Of a stretch of 64,000 bases of DNA, positions 33,982 to 43,867 are shown in pieces. The DNA is taken from the NCBI GenBank assembly GCA_028753945.1, contig JAPNXP010000009.1:1-64000 (forward strand). Direction: 5' to 3'. The DNA is from Hexactinellida sp. DTS-2022 (taxonomy: Eukaryota; Porifera; Hexactinellida). The translations under genes and the position numbers were made by a program. The notes below the pieces were generated by a model that was not told the origin of the DNA, made no database searches, and saw nothing but the letters and a program-made list of their open reading frames with translations. The stretch's first letter is position 1, and each line of letters begins with the position of its first letter.

Positions 33982-36900
33982 ATGTTAATATCTCCGTGCA
34001 GCGGTCTGCTGCTGCTGGTGTTCCTGTCGGTCTGTCGCTGCTTCTATCTTCCCGGCCTAGCGCCCACCAACTTCTGTAAGGTCAGAGCCGAGGGGGAGAC
34101 CTGTCAGACTAAGCTCACGATATTTGCTAACAAACTGGACTCCGCTAAATCCATTCTCTCCTACGACTACACTTCCTTCGACTTCTGTCCGGTCGACCCC
34201 GCCATCTCCACCTCGGAAAACCTAGGCCAGGTAAGTTAGTTAGTTCTTATTAGTTAGTTCCTATTTAGTTAGTTCCAATTAGTTAGAGAGTGGCATTACT
34301 TATCAAACTGGAATATTTGGCGGATTGGGAATATAAACCGCATTTGCACTTAGCTAAATATCGATTCCAAACGAGTATAACGAATTTATAATGTCCGATC
34401 TAGTATTGACTATCTATCTATTGACTATCTATCTATCGACTATCTATTCACTATCTATCGACTGTCTATATCTGCATACATTTTCAGTGCTATACAGGTG
34501 TTGTATGGCACTCGTCTGCACGCACTCACCATGGATATCAACTTTCTGTCCCCGGAGCGGCGGCGGCTGCTGTGCACCAAGAAGTACTCCGCTTGGACGG
34601 GAGAGCTCTCCTTCCTGGTGCGGGGCATCCAGCAGCACTACGCGCACCAGTGGGTAGCGGACAACCTCCCGGTGACCCTCTGCGAGATCGGGGAGGGGCC
34701 CGAGGCGCACTGCATTAAGAACTTCCCCATAGGATGCTACCACGAGTCAGATATCATAAGTGAGTATAGTCAGATACGCACTGTAACTAACAGGGTTATA
34801 GGTTTATAGGTGATAAGGTGCCAATGTGTGATTCCATTAGATGCAGGGTGTCTGGTAAGATTTTCTTGCCAAGAAATTCCTGAATAATTATAACCCCTGT
34901 TTGGGTTCCTACATATTTTACTTCTTTCAAATAATTCCGCATCACTGCATCATTATGGCTAACACATTTAGGGTAGCGTAAATATATATTTCCATAATAA
35001 AGTGCCTTACCAGAATACCCTATATAACCCTGTGTTACTGCAATCAGTGTCATTACACATAGCATTACACACAGCAGCACGCTTATTATTCCCGTATGCT
35101 AGACACGTGTGTGTTCCCCACGGAGACGGGAGAGGTGTACCTGTACAACCACTTTATTCTGACGGTTCACTTCAGCGAGGAGACCGGGGTGTTCTCCCCG
35201 GGCAAGCGGATCGTAAAGGTGCGAATAATCTATTTATAGACTGGCATGACTGGTGTTTAGGTAGACGTGTTTCCGCTCAGCTGCAAGAAGCCGGAAGGGG
35301 ACTGCTCCTCCGATTCGGACCCTCTCATCCTCCCCGCGAACGAGGCAGAGATGAAAAAGGTAATTACGTTCCTAATAGCTAGCTAGTCAGTCCCAAGCGA
35401 GCATTTATGTTAATTCTGTTCATAATAACAGGCAAATTTCGTGCAAAATGCAACTTGCTATTACAGTTCTATACTATAGTGAAACCCCGGAATTATAGTG
35501 ACTCTTGGGACCGATAAAATAGCCATAATTGTGAAATAAATTATTGTTAATATGTACATGTACTGTACATGGGCGTCAGAAGGGGGAGGCACGTGCCCCC
35601 CACAAAAATCTCGGTGCCCCCCTCATCTGTGCATCCCCTCGCCTGTGCCCCCTTCCCCTGTCCAAATAGATGAAATAACAACACCAATGATCACATGAGT
35701 TCAAATGTCATGATACCACTGCTCTTATCCGAAGTGAAACTATCAAAAAAGACATAAAATCACGTTGGGTTTTATACTACTAAGAATTAGCTTTTTGTCT
35801 GTGCCCCCTCTAAATTCTGAATGCCCCCTCCCCGATTTCACGCTTCCGACGCCCCTGGTACTGTATACCACTATACTATACTATCCTATACCACTATACT
35901 ATACTATACTATACCACTATACTATACTATACCACTGTTACATACTAATGTTACCCCTCAGATGGGCTCGCTGGAGATTCCCTACACGTACAGCGTAGAG
36001 TTCAAGAAGGCTACCACTCACTGGGCCTCGCGCTGGGACTACCTGCTCAACTCCACCAAGTCGCAGTCCCGCATCCAGTGGCTCTCCCTCGTTAACTCTG
36101 TCGTTATAGCCGCGTTCCTATCAGGTACATAGCGTATTATACTATAGGCTACCCATACAGTGGCTCTCCCTAGTTAACTCTGTCGTTATAGCCGCGTTCC
36201 TATCAGGTACTTATAAGTTGATTAATACGCGTATCATACGTATAATTACCCGCCCTGTGTAGGCCTGGTGGCTATCATATTGGTCCGGGCCCTGAGACGG
36301 GACCTGGCCCTATGGCCGCATTCCTATTGACTACTCCGGTTGCTATATCTCTAGGTCTGGTGGCTATCATATTGGTCCGGGACCTGGCCCTATAGCTGCA
36401 TTCCTATTGACTACTCCGGTTGCTATATCTCTAGGTCTGGTGGCTATCATATTGGTCCGGGCCCTGAGACGGGACCTGGCCCTATGGCCGCATTCCTATT
36501 GACTACTCCGGTTGCTATATCTCTAGGTCTGGCAGGGGCGTAGCCAGGGTGGTCACTAGGGGGGTTTCCAAACAGCTTACTAGTACAGTCGACTCTGTAC
36601 ACTTAGACTACTGTTACGTATATCTAAGAGGTTTAGGGGGGTTTCCGGGCAACGGGAAACCCCCCCTGCCTACGCCCCTGTCTGGTGGCTATCATATTGG
36701 TCCGGGCCCTGAGACGGGACCTGGCCCTATGGCCGCATTCCTATTGACTACTCCGGTTGCTATATCTCTAGGTCTGGTGGCTATCATATTGGTCCGGGCC
36801 CTGAGACGGGACCTGGCCCTATAGCCGCATTCCTATTGACTACTCCGGTTGCTATATCTCTAGGTCTGGTGGCTATCATATTGGTCCGGGCCCTCAGGAG

Positions 36901-39900
36901 GGACCTGGCCCTATGGCCGCATTCCTATTGACTACTCCGGTTGCTATATCTCTAGGTCTGGTGGCTATCATATTGGTCCGGGCCCTCAGGAGGGACCTGG
37001 CCCTATAGCCGCATTCCTATTGACTACTCCGGTTGCTATATCTCTAGGTCTGGTGGCTATCATATTGGTCCGGGCCCTGAGACGGGACCTGGCCCTATAG
37101 CCGCATTCCTATTGACTACTCCGGTTGCTATATCTCTAGGTCTGGTGGCTATCATATTGGTCTGGGCCCTGAGACGGGACCTGGCCCTATGGCCGCATTC
37201 CTATTGACTACTCCGGTTGCTATATCTCTAGGTCTGGTGGCTATCATATTGGTCCGGGCCCTGAGACGGGACCTGGCCCTATGGCCGCATTCCTATTGAC
37301 TACTCCGGTTGCTATATCTCTAGGTCTGGTGGCTATCATATTGGTCCGGGCCCTGAGACGGGACCTGGCCCTATGGCCGCATTCCTATTGACTACTCCGG
37401 TTGCTATATCTCTAGGTCTGGTGGCTATCATATTGGTCCGGGCCCTGAGACGGGACCTGGCCCTATAGCCGCATTCCTATTGACTACTCCGGTTGCTATA
37501 TCTCTAGGTCTGGTGGCTATAATCCTGGTCCGGGCCCTGAGACGGGACCTGGCCCTATGGCCGCATTCCTATTGACTACTCCGGTTGCTATATCTCTAGG
37601 TCTGGTGGCTATAATCCTGGTGCGGGCCCTCAGGAGGGACCTGGCCCTATAGCTGCATTCCTATTGACTACTCCGGTTGCTATATCTCTAGGTCTGGTGG
37701 CTATAATCCTGATCCGGGCCCTCAGGAGGGACCTGGCCCTATAGCCGCATTCCTATTGACTACTCCGGTTGCTATATCTCTAGGTCTGGTGGCTATCATA
37801 TTGGTCCGGGCCCTGAGACGGGACCTGGCCCTATAGCCGCATTCCTATTGACTACTCCGGTTGCTATATCTCTAGGTCTGGTGGCTATCATATTGGTCCG
37901 GGCCCTGAGACGGGACCTGGCCCTATAGCCGCATTCCTATTGACTACTCCGGTTGCTATACTCTAGGTCTGGTGGCTATCATATTGATCCGGGCCCTCAG
38001 GAGGGACCTGGCCCTATGGCCGCATTCCTATTGACTACTCCGGTTGCTATATCTCTAGGTCTGGTGGCTATAATCCTGATCCGGGCCCTCAGGAGGGACC
38101 TGGCCCTATAGCTGCATTCCTATTGACTACTCCGGTTGCTATACTCTAGGTCTGGTGGCTATCATATTGGTCCGGGCCCTCAGGAGGGACCTGGCCCTAT
38201 GGCCGCATTCCTATTGACTACTCCGGTTGCTATATCTCTAGGTCTGGTGGCTATAATCCTGATCCGGGCCCTCAGGAGGGACCTGGCCCGCTACAACCGG
38301 GACTCCCAACAGGACGACATCCAGGAGGAGTACGGATGGAAGCTGGTGCACGGAGACGTGTTCCGGGCTCCGCCCAGCTGTCTGCTGCTCAGCGTGCTCG
38401 TGGGGAACGGGCTACAGCTGGTCCTCATGGCCGTATTCACACTTGTAGCGGCCTGTCTCGGGTTCCTGTCCCCCGCCAATAGGGGGTACCTAATCACCAC
38501 GCTAGTAGGCACATACATACTCCTGGGTACGTATTAGTATAACTTATAACTTATTATCATAACTTATCATAACTTATATAACTTATATAACTATTAATAA
38601 TTATATAACTTATCTAACTTATCATAACTTATAATTAACATAACTTATTTCTGTTCCTCTAATAGCAACTTCGCCTATTAGCAACAAAATTTCATGCGAA
38701 ATGCGAGTTGCTAATACAGCAATTCCACTGTATTAGTGATACAATCTTTTGCAAGAAATTCCAACTTTTCTTATTATTTTTATCTGAAAAGAATGGGTTA
38801 GAAGAAACCGCTTTCAACTCTATGGACATTGTATCATACCAGGATTAGGAGCCTATTTATATATGGCTGTATAACACTCTCTATATACTACAGTACTATT
38901 CCCTGCATAATACTATACTCTCTATATACTACAGTACTATTCCCTGCATAATACTATTCGCTGTATAGGCATGGCTTCTGGCTACACGGCCGCGCGGCTC
39001 TACAAGACGTTCGGAGGCGTCAAGTGGAAGTTGTGTCTCTCTCTCTCCGCCCTGCTGCTCCCGGGGCTCGTGTTCGGGACCGTGTTCTCGCTTAACCTGG
39101 TGTTCTGGATATACGGCTCCTCCGCCGCTATTCCCTTCCTGACCCTCCTCTCCCTGCTCTCCCTATGGCTGGGGGTGTCCGCACCTCTCAACTTCCTAGG
39201 TTAGTTAGCCACTCTCTCCTGTGTAAGGAGTGTAGCAATAGTGATACTGTGTTTCATGCAGACATTTGGCAAGGGGGAAGTATAGTTTTGGGAATGTATC
39301 TTAAAAACTTTAGCTATATGATCAATGTATTTTTGCAAAATTCCAAGGGGGTAATCTGTGTAATGTGTGTAGGGAGCATGGTGTAATGTGTGTATAGTTA
39401 ACATGTCTATTAGGGGGCATGCTATAACTACTCTTATGTGTCTATTAGGATGCATGGTATAACTATTATGTCTATTAGGAGGCATGGTATATAACTATTA
39501 ACTTGTATGTAGGGGGCATGCTATACTATTGTCTATAGGAGGCATGTTATAACTACTCTTGTGTATATAGGAGGCATGTTATAACTACTCTTGTGTATAT
39601 AGGAGGCATGTTATAACTATAAACTTGTGTCTATAGGAGGCATGGTATATAACTATTAACTTGTATGTAGGGGGCATGCTATAACTACTATTGTCTATTA
39701 GGAGGCATGGTATATAACTATTAACTTGTATGTAGGGGGCATGCTATAACTACTATTGTCTATAGGAGGCATGGTATATAACTATTAACTTGTGTGTAGG
39801 GGGCATGTTATACTATTGTCTATAGGAGGCATGGTATATAACTATTAACTTGTATGTAGGGGGCATGTTAATATGATGTTATACTATTATATGTGATAGG

Positions 39901-41005
39901 AGGCATGCTATAACTGTATTAACATGTGATAGGAGGCATGGTATATAACTATTAACTTGTATGTAGGGGGCATGCTATAACTACTATTGTCTATAGGAGG
40001 CATGGTATATAACTATTAACTTGTATGTAGGGGGCATGATATACTATTATATGTGTAGGAGGCATGCTATAACTGTATTAACATGTGATAGGAGGCATGG
40101 TATATAACTATTAACTTGTATGTAGGGGGCATGCTATAACTACTATTGTCTATAGGAGGCATGGTATATAACTATTAACTTGTATGTAGGGGGCATGATA
40201 TACTATTATATGTGTAGGAGGCATGCTATAACTGTATTAACATGTGATAGGAGGCATGGTATATAACTATTAACTTGTATGTAGGGGGCATGTTATAACT
40301 ACTATTGTCTATAGGAGGCATGGTATAACTATAAACTTGTGTATTAGGAGGCATGTTATAACTATTAACTTGTATGTAGGGGGCATGTTATAACTACTAT
40401 TGTCTATAGGAGGCATGGTATAACTATAAACTTGTGTATTAGGAGGCATGTTATAACTATTAACTTGTCTATTAGGAGGCATGGTTGGCTTCAAGCAGGC
40501 GGAGATCGACTTCCCGGTGCGGGTCAACAAGATCCCTCGCGGCATTCCGCACCAAACCTTCTTCTCCAAGTCTCTGTTCGGAATCGTGGTTGGGGGCGGG
40601 CTGCCCTTCGGGTGCATATTCCTGCAAATGTTCTTCATTCTCAACTCCATTTGGGGGCACGCCACGTACTACATGTTCGGGTTTCTGTTCCTTGTGTTGC
40701 TACTCTTGCTGATCATATGCAGTCTTAACACCATTCTGCTATCCTACTTCCATCTCTGCTCAGAGAACTACAGCTGGCAGTGGCGCGCGTTCGCTAACTC
40801 CGCGGCCATAGGCCTATACGTGCTGGGGTACTCATTCTACTTCTACCTGACCAAGCTATCCATAGAGGGCATAACCAACCTGGTGCTGTTCTTCGGATAC
40901 ACGGCCGTGTTCACTATGCTGGTCGGGCTGTTTACGGGGTCCGTGGGGTACCTGTCGACACTGGTGTTCGTCAGGAAGATCTACTCCCTGATAAAGATAG
41001 ACTGA
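33982..41005 (+). CDS. TM9SF2: transmembrane 9 superfamily member 2-type protein (nonaspanin)
   Basis: Eight exons join in frame to 643 residues: 33982-34230, 34498-34759, 35103-35218, 35261-35359, 35962-36124, 38242-38526, 38969-39199 and 40479-41005. It starts with a signal peptide and the family's [12 protein letters not shown] signature. A lumenal domain follows, ending in the ASRWDYLL-type segment, and then nine membrane helices. Family blocks seen include [45 protein letters not shown] and [14 protein letters not shown]; these match TM9SF2 better than TM9SF4 as I remember them. The C terminus [10 protein letters not shown] carries the KxD Golgi-retention type ending. TM9SF proteins act in the endosome/Golgi and help sort membrane proteins with glycine-rich helices. 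Introns 5 and 7 are expanded by tandem arrays that copy the splice acceptor. The acceptor of the last exon can be read at 40478 or three bases earlier, 40475 (one extra Gly). Confidence 0.93.
35568..35857. mobile_element. hAT-type MITE with 8-bp target duplication in TM9SF2 intron 4
   Basis: Begins CATGGGCGTCAGAAG and ends CTTCCGACGCCCCTG, flanked by the direct repeat GTACTGTA (35560-35567 and 35858-35865). The interior is rich in GCCCCCC tracts and has no transposase ORF. Confidence 0.8.
36158..36210 (+). repeat. duplicated 3' end of TM9SF2 exon 5 with its splice donor
   Basis: Repeats the last 50 bases of exon 5 and the donor (ATCAG|GTAC) with one silent-type change (CTC to CTA). It is preceded by an acceptor-like ccatacag. 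Splicing from exon 5 into it would shift frame and hit TAA, so it is more likely a non-functional tandem duplicate. Confidence 0.85.
36257..38241 (+). repeat. 92-bp tandem array (about 20 copies) built from TM9SF2 exon 5 tail and exon 6 head
   Basis: Each unit carries an acceptor (tatctctag) plus the first 50 or so bases of exon 6 (encoding [16 protein letters not shown]), then a degenerate copy of the exon 5 tail (atagccgcattcctattgac, where the donor GT is lost). Unit-internal stops (CTATAG or TATTGA) follow the exon-like part. The real exon 6 starts at 38242. A 148-bp hAT-like element interrupts the array at 36533. Confidence 0.93.
36533..36680. mobile_element. 148-bp hAT-like MITE with 5-bp target duplication, inside the TM9SF2 array
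   Basis: Begins CAGGGGCGTAGCCAGG and ends CCTGCCTACGCCCCTG; flanked by TCTGG direct repeats (36528-36532 and 36681-36685). A nearly identical copy lies inverted at 43052-43199. Confidence 0.85.
38651..38732. mobile_element. MITE family D fragment in TM9SF2 intron 6
   Basis: Contains CCTCTAATAGCAACTTCGCC, TTTCATGCGAAATGCGAG and ends AATTCCACTGTA. It is the reverse of the copies at 19503 and 60698. A family E fragment follows at 38833-38876. Confidence 0.55.
39370..40478 (+). repeat. tandem array copying the splice acceptor of TM9SF2 exon 8
   Basis: Units of roughly 30 and 60 bp alternate tataggaggcatggtatata and tgtagggggcatgctataac types. The last unit is the real acceptor with exon start (ctattaggag|GCATGGTTGGC). 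So each unit contains an AG acceptor and the first six to eight exon bases; dozens of decoy acceptors precede the true one. Confidence 0.9.
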
Positions 41006-41336
41006 GCTATTGTATTGAACTAATTAGGAACCTGTTCGTGTTTCTAATAACAGCTAATTGCTGATTATAATTAAACTATTTCTTGTAGTCAACTTGTCCT
41101 ACATACTTATGTATTATGCTAGCTTATGATGCCTCATTAGTCAATCTTAATTTAACAATCTTAATAAATAGACAAGTTACCATATACTCGAATAATCGCC
41201 CCCCTAAAACAACAAAACTAATAAAAGTATAAAATATTAAAATTAATAAAAACAACAAAATTTCAAAAATTTCATAAAAACAACAATCCCCTCGAGTAAG
41301 TACACTAACAGAATACAACAGCTGTGCGCCTAACCT
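41006..41336. other. spacer between convergent TM9SF2 and MFS genes
   Basis: AT-rich 3' regions. Bases about 41180-41295 hold a repeat (ATACTCGAATAATCGCCCCC then CTAAAACAACAAAA) that recurs inverted near 43420-43485 and in related form at 54088-54333, so a dispersed element is present. Confidence 0.5.
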
Positions 41337-42782
41337 TCACCCCTCACTGCGGGGGAGCTCCAGTCTCCCTGGGTACCTCACCGCGGCTATAAGCAGCCCT
41401 CCCAGCTGTATACAGCCCAGCCACCAGACCAGCGAGCTGTCCAGTGGCCAGCCGGCCCCCAGAGCTACGCTCCACGCGAACACATTAGCGGAGAGCGCCG
41501 GCCCCGCCAGCCTAGCGAGCGAGGCGCCCGACTGCGCGCACCCGTTAACCGCGGCCCGCGCCTCCCGCCCGCTGGCATTAGCCACCCCCAGGGTGTAGCA
41601 GGTGAAGAGCGCCATTCTCAGCAGGAAGAAGGGGATTAGGAGGGACAGCAGTAGGAGCCACACGGACAGAGGGACCGCGGTCGCCCCCAGGCCGACAGAA
41701 CAGGTGTCATTAGCCGCGAGGGGGAGGGCCCTAAGGACCAGGGGGGCCCGCGTCCAGAGGGCCAGCCCGACCAGCACTGCCGCGTAGCCGCATATAAGCA
41801 GCCGCAGCGCCTTCCTAATGCCCAGACTGGCTATGAGCCGCGGGACTATAAACAGGGCCCACGGGACCTGCGCGAGGGAGGCAGAGAAGGTGATGAGACC
41901 GAGGGAACTCTCGTTCATACAGAATCCCCCGAAGCGGGGCGGGGTCACCATGACCAGGGGAATGAGCTCCTCGCACTGCATGCTTATCAGCGCAAACAGG
42001 TTGTAGTTGAGCACAGCTGCCAGCACCAATCTGTCGGTCAGCAGGCGACGAGTGGTTCCCATAAACCGACTGCAACTGAGAGGAATAAGTTTATATGCAC
42101 AGCCCCTCTCCCTTGTATCCTCGCTCTCAGGTTCTAGCAGTCCATAGTCCGACGTGTGTACCCTGGGCAGGGTCTCCTTAATGAGCACAGCTGCGACCGC
42201 TATCGCCGCGACCGCAAACAGGAAGCACACCAGACTCGGGAGCAGGAATGGGAACCGACGCAGGAGCTCCAAATCCAGGAGAGGGTACTTATCTGCGGGT
42301 TTGCTTAACAGAGCGCTTATAGTCGGGCCCAGCATTCTGCCTAGTCCGTTAGCCAGTGCCATAATAGAGAGTCCCTTGGCCAAGTCCTTACCCTCACAAA
42401 TATCCGCTATGAACGTTTTAATTATTGTGTCCAGTCCATTGAACAGTCCCCATAGGAACCGCAGGAAGAGTGCCATGGCATAGGATGAGCTCATTCCGAA
42501 CATGACACCCGTAACGCTGAATAGGAATGTGCTCAGAATCATGGCTCGCTTTCTCCCATAGGTGTCCGCTACCTTTACCCAAACAAAGTTTCCGAAGAAG
42601 TTCCCCAGGAAGTATATTCCTGCCAGGTACCCCTGTCTGTAGCCGAGCTGTGTGACCGCCAGGCGCGGGAAGAACAGCTGCGTCATCGCGGGTAGGATCG
42701 GGAACACGTAGAGCAGTCCGAACTTCCCGACCACCTGCACCAGGCAGGCTGCGAACAGCTGGACCGAGGTGTCTGATCTCAT
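41337..42782 (-). CDS. major facilitator superfamily transporter, ZIF-like (DHA1-type)
   Basis: An intronless 481-residue ORF read from the ATG at 42782; the in-frame extension to 42818 begins with GTG. It shows twelve hydrophobic helices in two halves of six. The loop between helices 2 and 3 carries the MFS motif A (VKVADTYGRKRAM). Blocks such as LSKPADKYP and RRFPFLLPSL after helix 5-6 match the plant/fungal ZINC INDUCED FACILITATOR-like group. Those proteins are proton-coupled exporters of small chelators or ions in the plasma or vacuolar membrane; the substrate here cannot be told. The central loop is acidic (EPESEDTRERG). Codon use is GC-rich like its neighbours, so there is no sign of recent transfer, though this family is uncommon in well-studied animals. 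An upstream exon supplying a longer N terminus cannot be excluded. Confidence 0.82.
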   Translation of the reverse strand: MRSDTSVQLFAACLVQVVGKFGLLYVFPILPAMTQLFFPRLAVTQLGYRQGYLAGIYFLGNFFGNFVWVKVADTYGRKRAMILSTFLFSVTGVMFGMSSSYAMALFLRFLWGLFNGLDTIIKTFIADICEGKDLAKGLSIMALANGLGRMLGPTISALLSKPADKYPLLDLELLRRFPFLLPSLVCFLFAVAAIAVAAVLIKETLPRVHTSDYGLLEPESEDTRERGCAYKLIPLSCSRFMGTTRRLLTDRLVLAAVLNYNLFALISMQCEELIPLVMVTPPRFGGFCMNESSLGLITFSASLAQVPWALFIVPRLIASLGIRKALRLLICGYAAVLVGLALWTRAPLVLRALPLAANDTCSVGLGATAVPLSVWLLLLSLLIPFFLLRMALFTCYTLGVANASGREARAAVNGCAQSGASLARLAGPALSANVFAWSVALGAGWPLDSSLVWWLGCIQLGGLLIAAVRYPGRLELPRSEG

Positions 42783-42870
42783 GCAGCTGTGTTGCTCCAA
42801 TTGTATATAGGTATTCACACTGTATGCTGTACCCTGCTGATGGTACTTAGTCAGAACGGATTTATGTTGT

Positions 42871-43051
42871 TATATGCAAGGAATTATCCAGGAGCGAGAG
42901 ACGCTCCTTTTGGAGCATGATTTATGGAAAATTTAAATTTAGGAGCGCGAAAACTTTGCATCTTCTCCTATACCGTAACATAAATGTGTGATTTAGGCGT
43001 ATGGAAATTGGATCAGACCAGGATTAGGAGCGCATTTACAAATGGCTGTAT
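42871..43051. mobile_element. MITE family E copy, interrupted by a hAT-like MITE
   Basis: Holds GGAATTATCCAGGAGCGAGA, TACCGTAACATAAATG and CAGACCAGGATTAGGAGCG. Its right end (tgtataataca) resumes at 43200 after the nested insertion. Confidence 0.75.
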
Positions 43052-43199
43052 CAGGGGCGTAGGCAGGGGGGGTTTCCCGTTGCCCGGAAACCCCCCTAAA
43101 CCTCTTAGATATACGTAACAGTAGTCTAAGTGTACAGAGTCGACTGTACTAGTAAGCTGTTTGGAAACCCCCCTAGTGACCACCCTGGCTACGCCCCTG
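43052..43199. mobile_element. 148-bp hAT-like MITE with 5-bp target duplication (second copy)
   Basis: Inverted relative to the copy at 36533; begins CAGGGGCGTAGGCAGG and ends CCTGGCTACGCCCCTG. Flanked by TGTAT (43047-43051 and 43200-43204). Confidence 0.85.
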
Positions 43200-43204
43200 T
43201 GTAT

Positions 43205-43867
43205 AATACACTGATTATATGTACAATCTTATTCTGAAGAGTGCAACAATTGCAAATGTCCAAATATAAATAATGGCCCCATTACTTGCCAGTGTTTACT
43301 TACGCCTGTATTATATTATACCAACAAACACCAGCTAAATATAATCTAACTCCAGTCATCCGAATTCGTATTAACAGGCGCCACTAAATGCTGTAAGCCC
43401 TTTAAGGTCGAAACTGTTTTGTTTTTTCATTGTTTTTATTAATTTTGTTGTTTTAGAGGGGGAACAATTATTCGTAACTTAATTGTCTATTTTAAGATTG
43501 ACCTATCAGTCTACTCCTATTTTCACTGTTTTCTATTTGTTTTAATAGCATTGCAATTCATGCTGGCTTAAGACAAACTATAGCTACAACTTTTCACCGA
43601 TTATTCACTAATTCTCAATTTAACTCAAGTGTCATGGCTAGAAATGAGAGCACGAATTCATTTTCGGTTATTTCGTCTATGGAAAGCTATAATTTACGCG
43701 CCTATAAGAAATAGAGATTTACCCGCCGTAATTGAAAATAAATTTTAATTTAATTATACAAATTTTTAATAAAACAGCAAATGCTGAAAAAAACACTAAA
43801 ATGGATAATGTATCAAAATGTATATTTATAGCTCAAAAGGTGTGAAGTCACTTTCAGAGGTGTGAAG
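43205..43867. other. intergenic spacer 3' of synaptojanin
   Basis: AT-rich spacer between the MFS gene and the synaptojanin stop codon. It has the dispersed TTTTATTAATTTTGTTG block (43420-43485) and a 17-bp duplication (AGGTGTGAAGTCACTTT) around 43838-43875. Confidence 0.5.

Noticed and set aside
36549-36824. ORFs such as 36549-36824 and 38136-38537 extending left of TM9SF2 exon 6
   Set aside because: They read through array units or the nested hAT element; family alignment and phase place the exon start at 38242.
42783-42818. N-terminal extension of the MFS transporter to 42818
   Set aside because: Begins with GTG; the first ATG is 42782. An upstream exon remains possible but is not shown.
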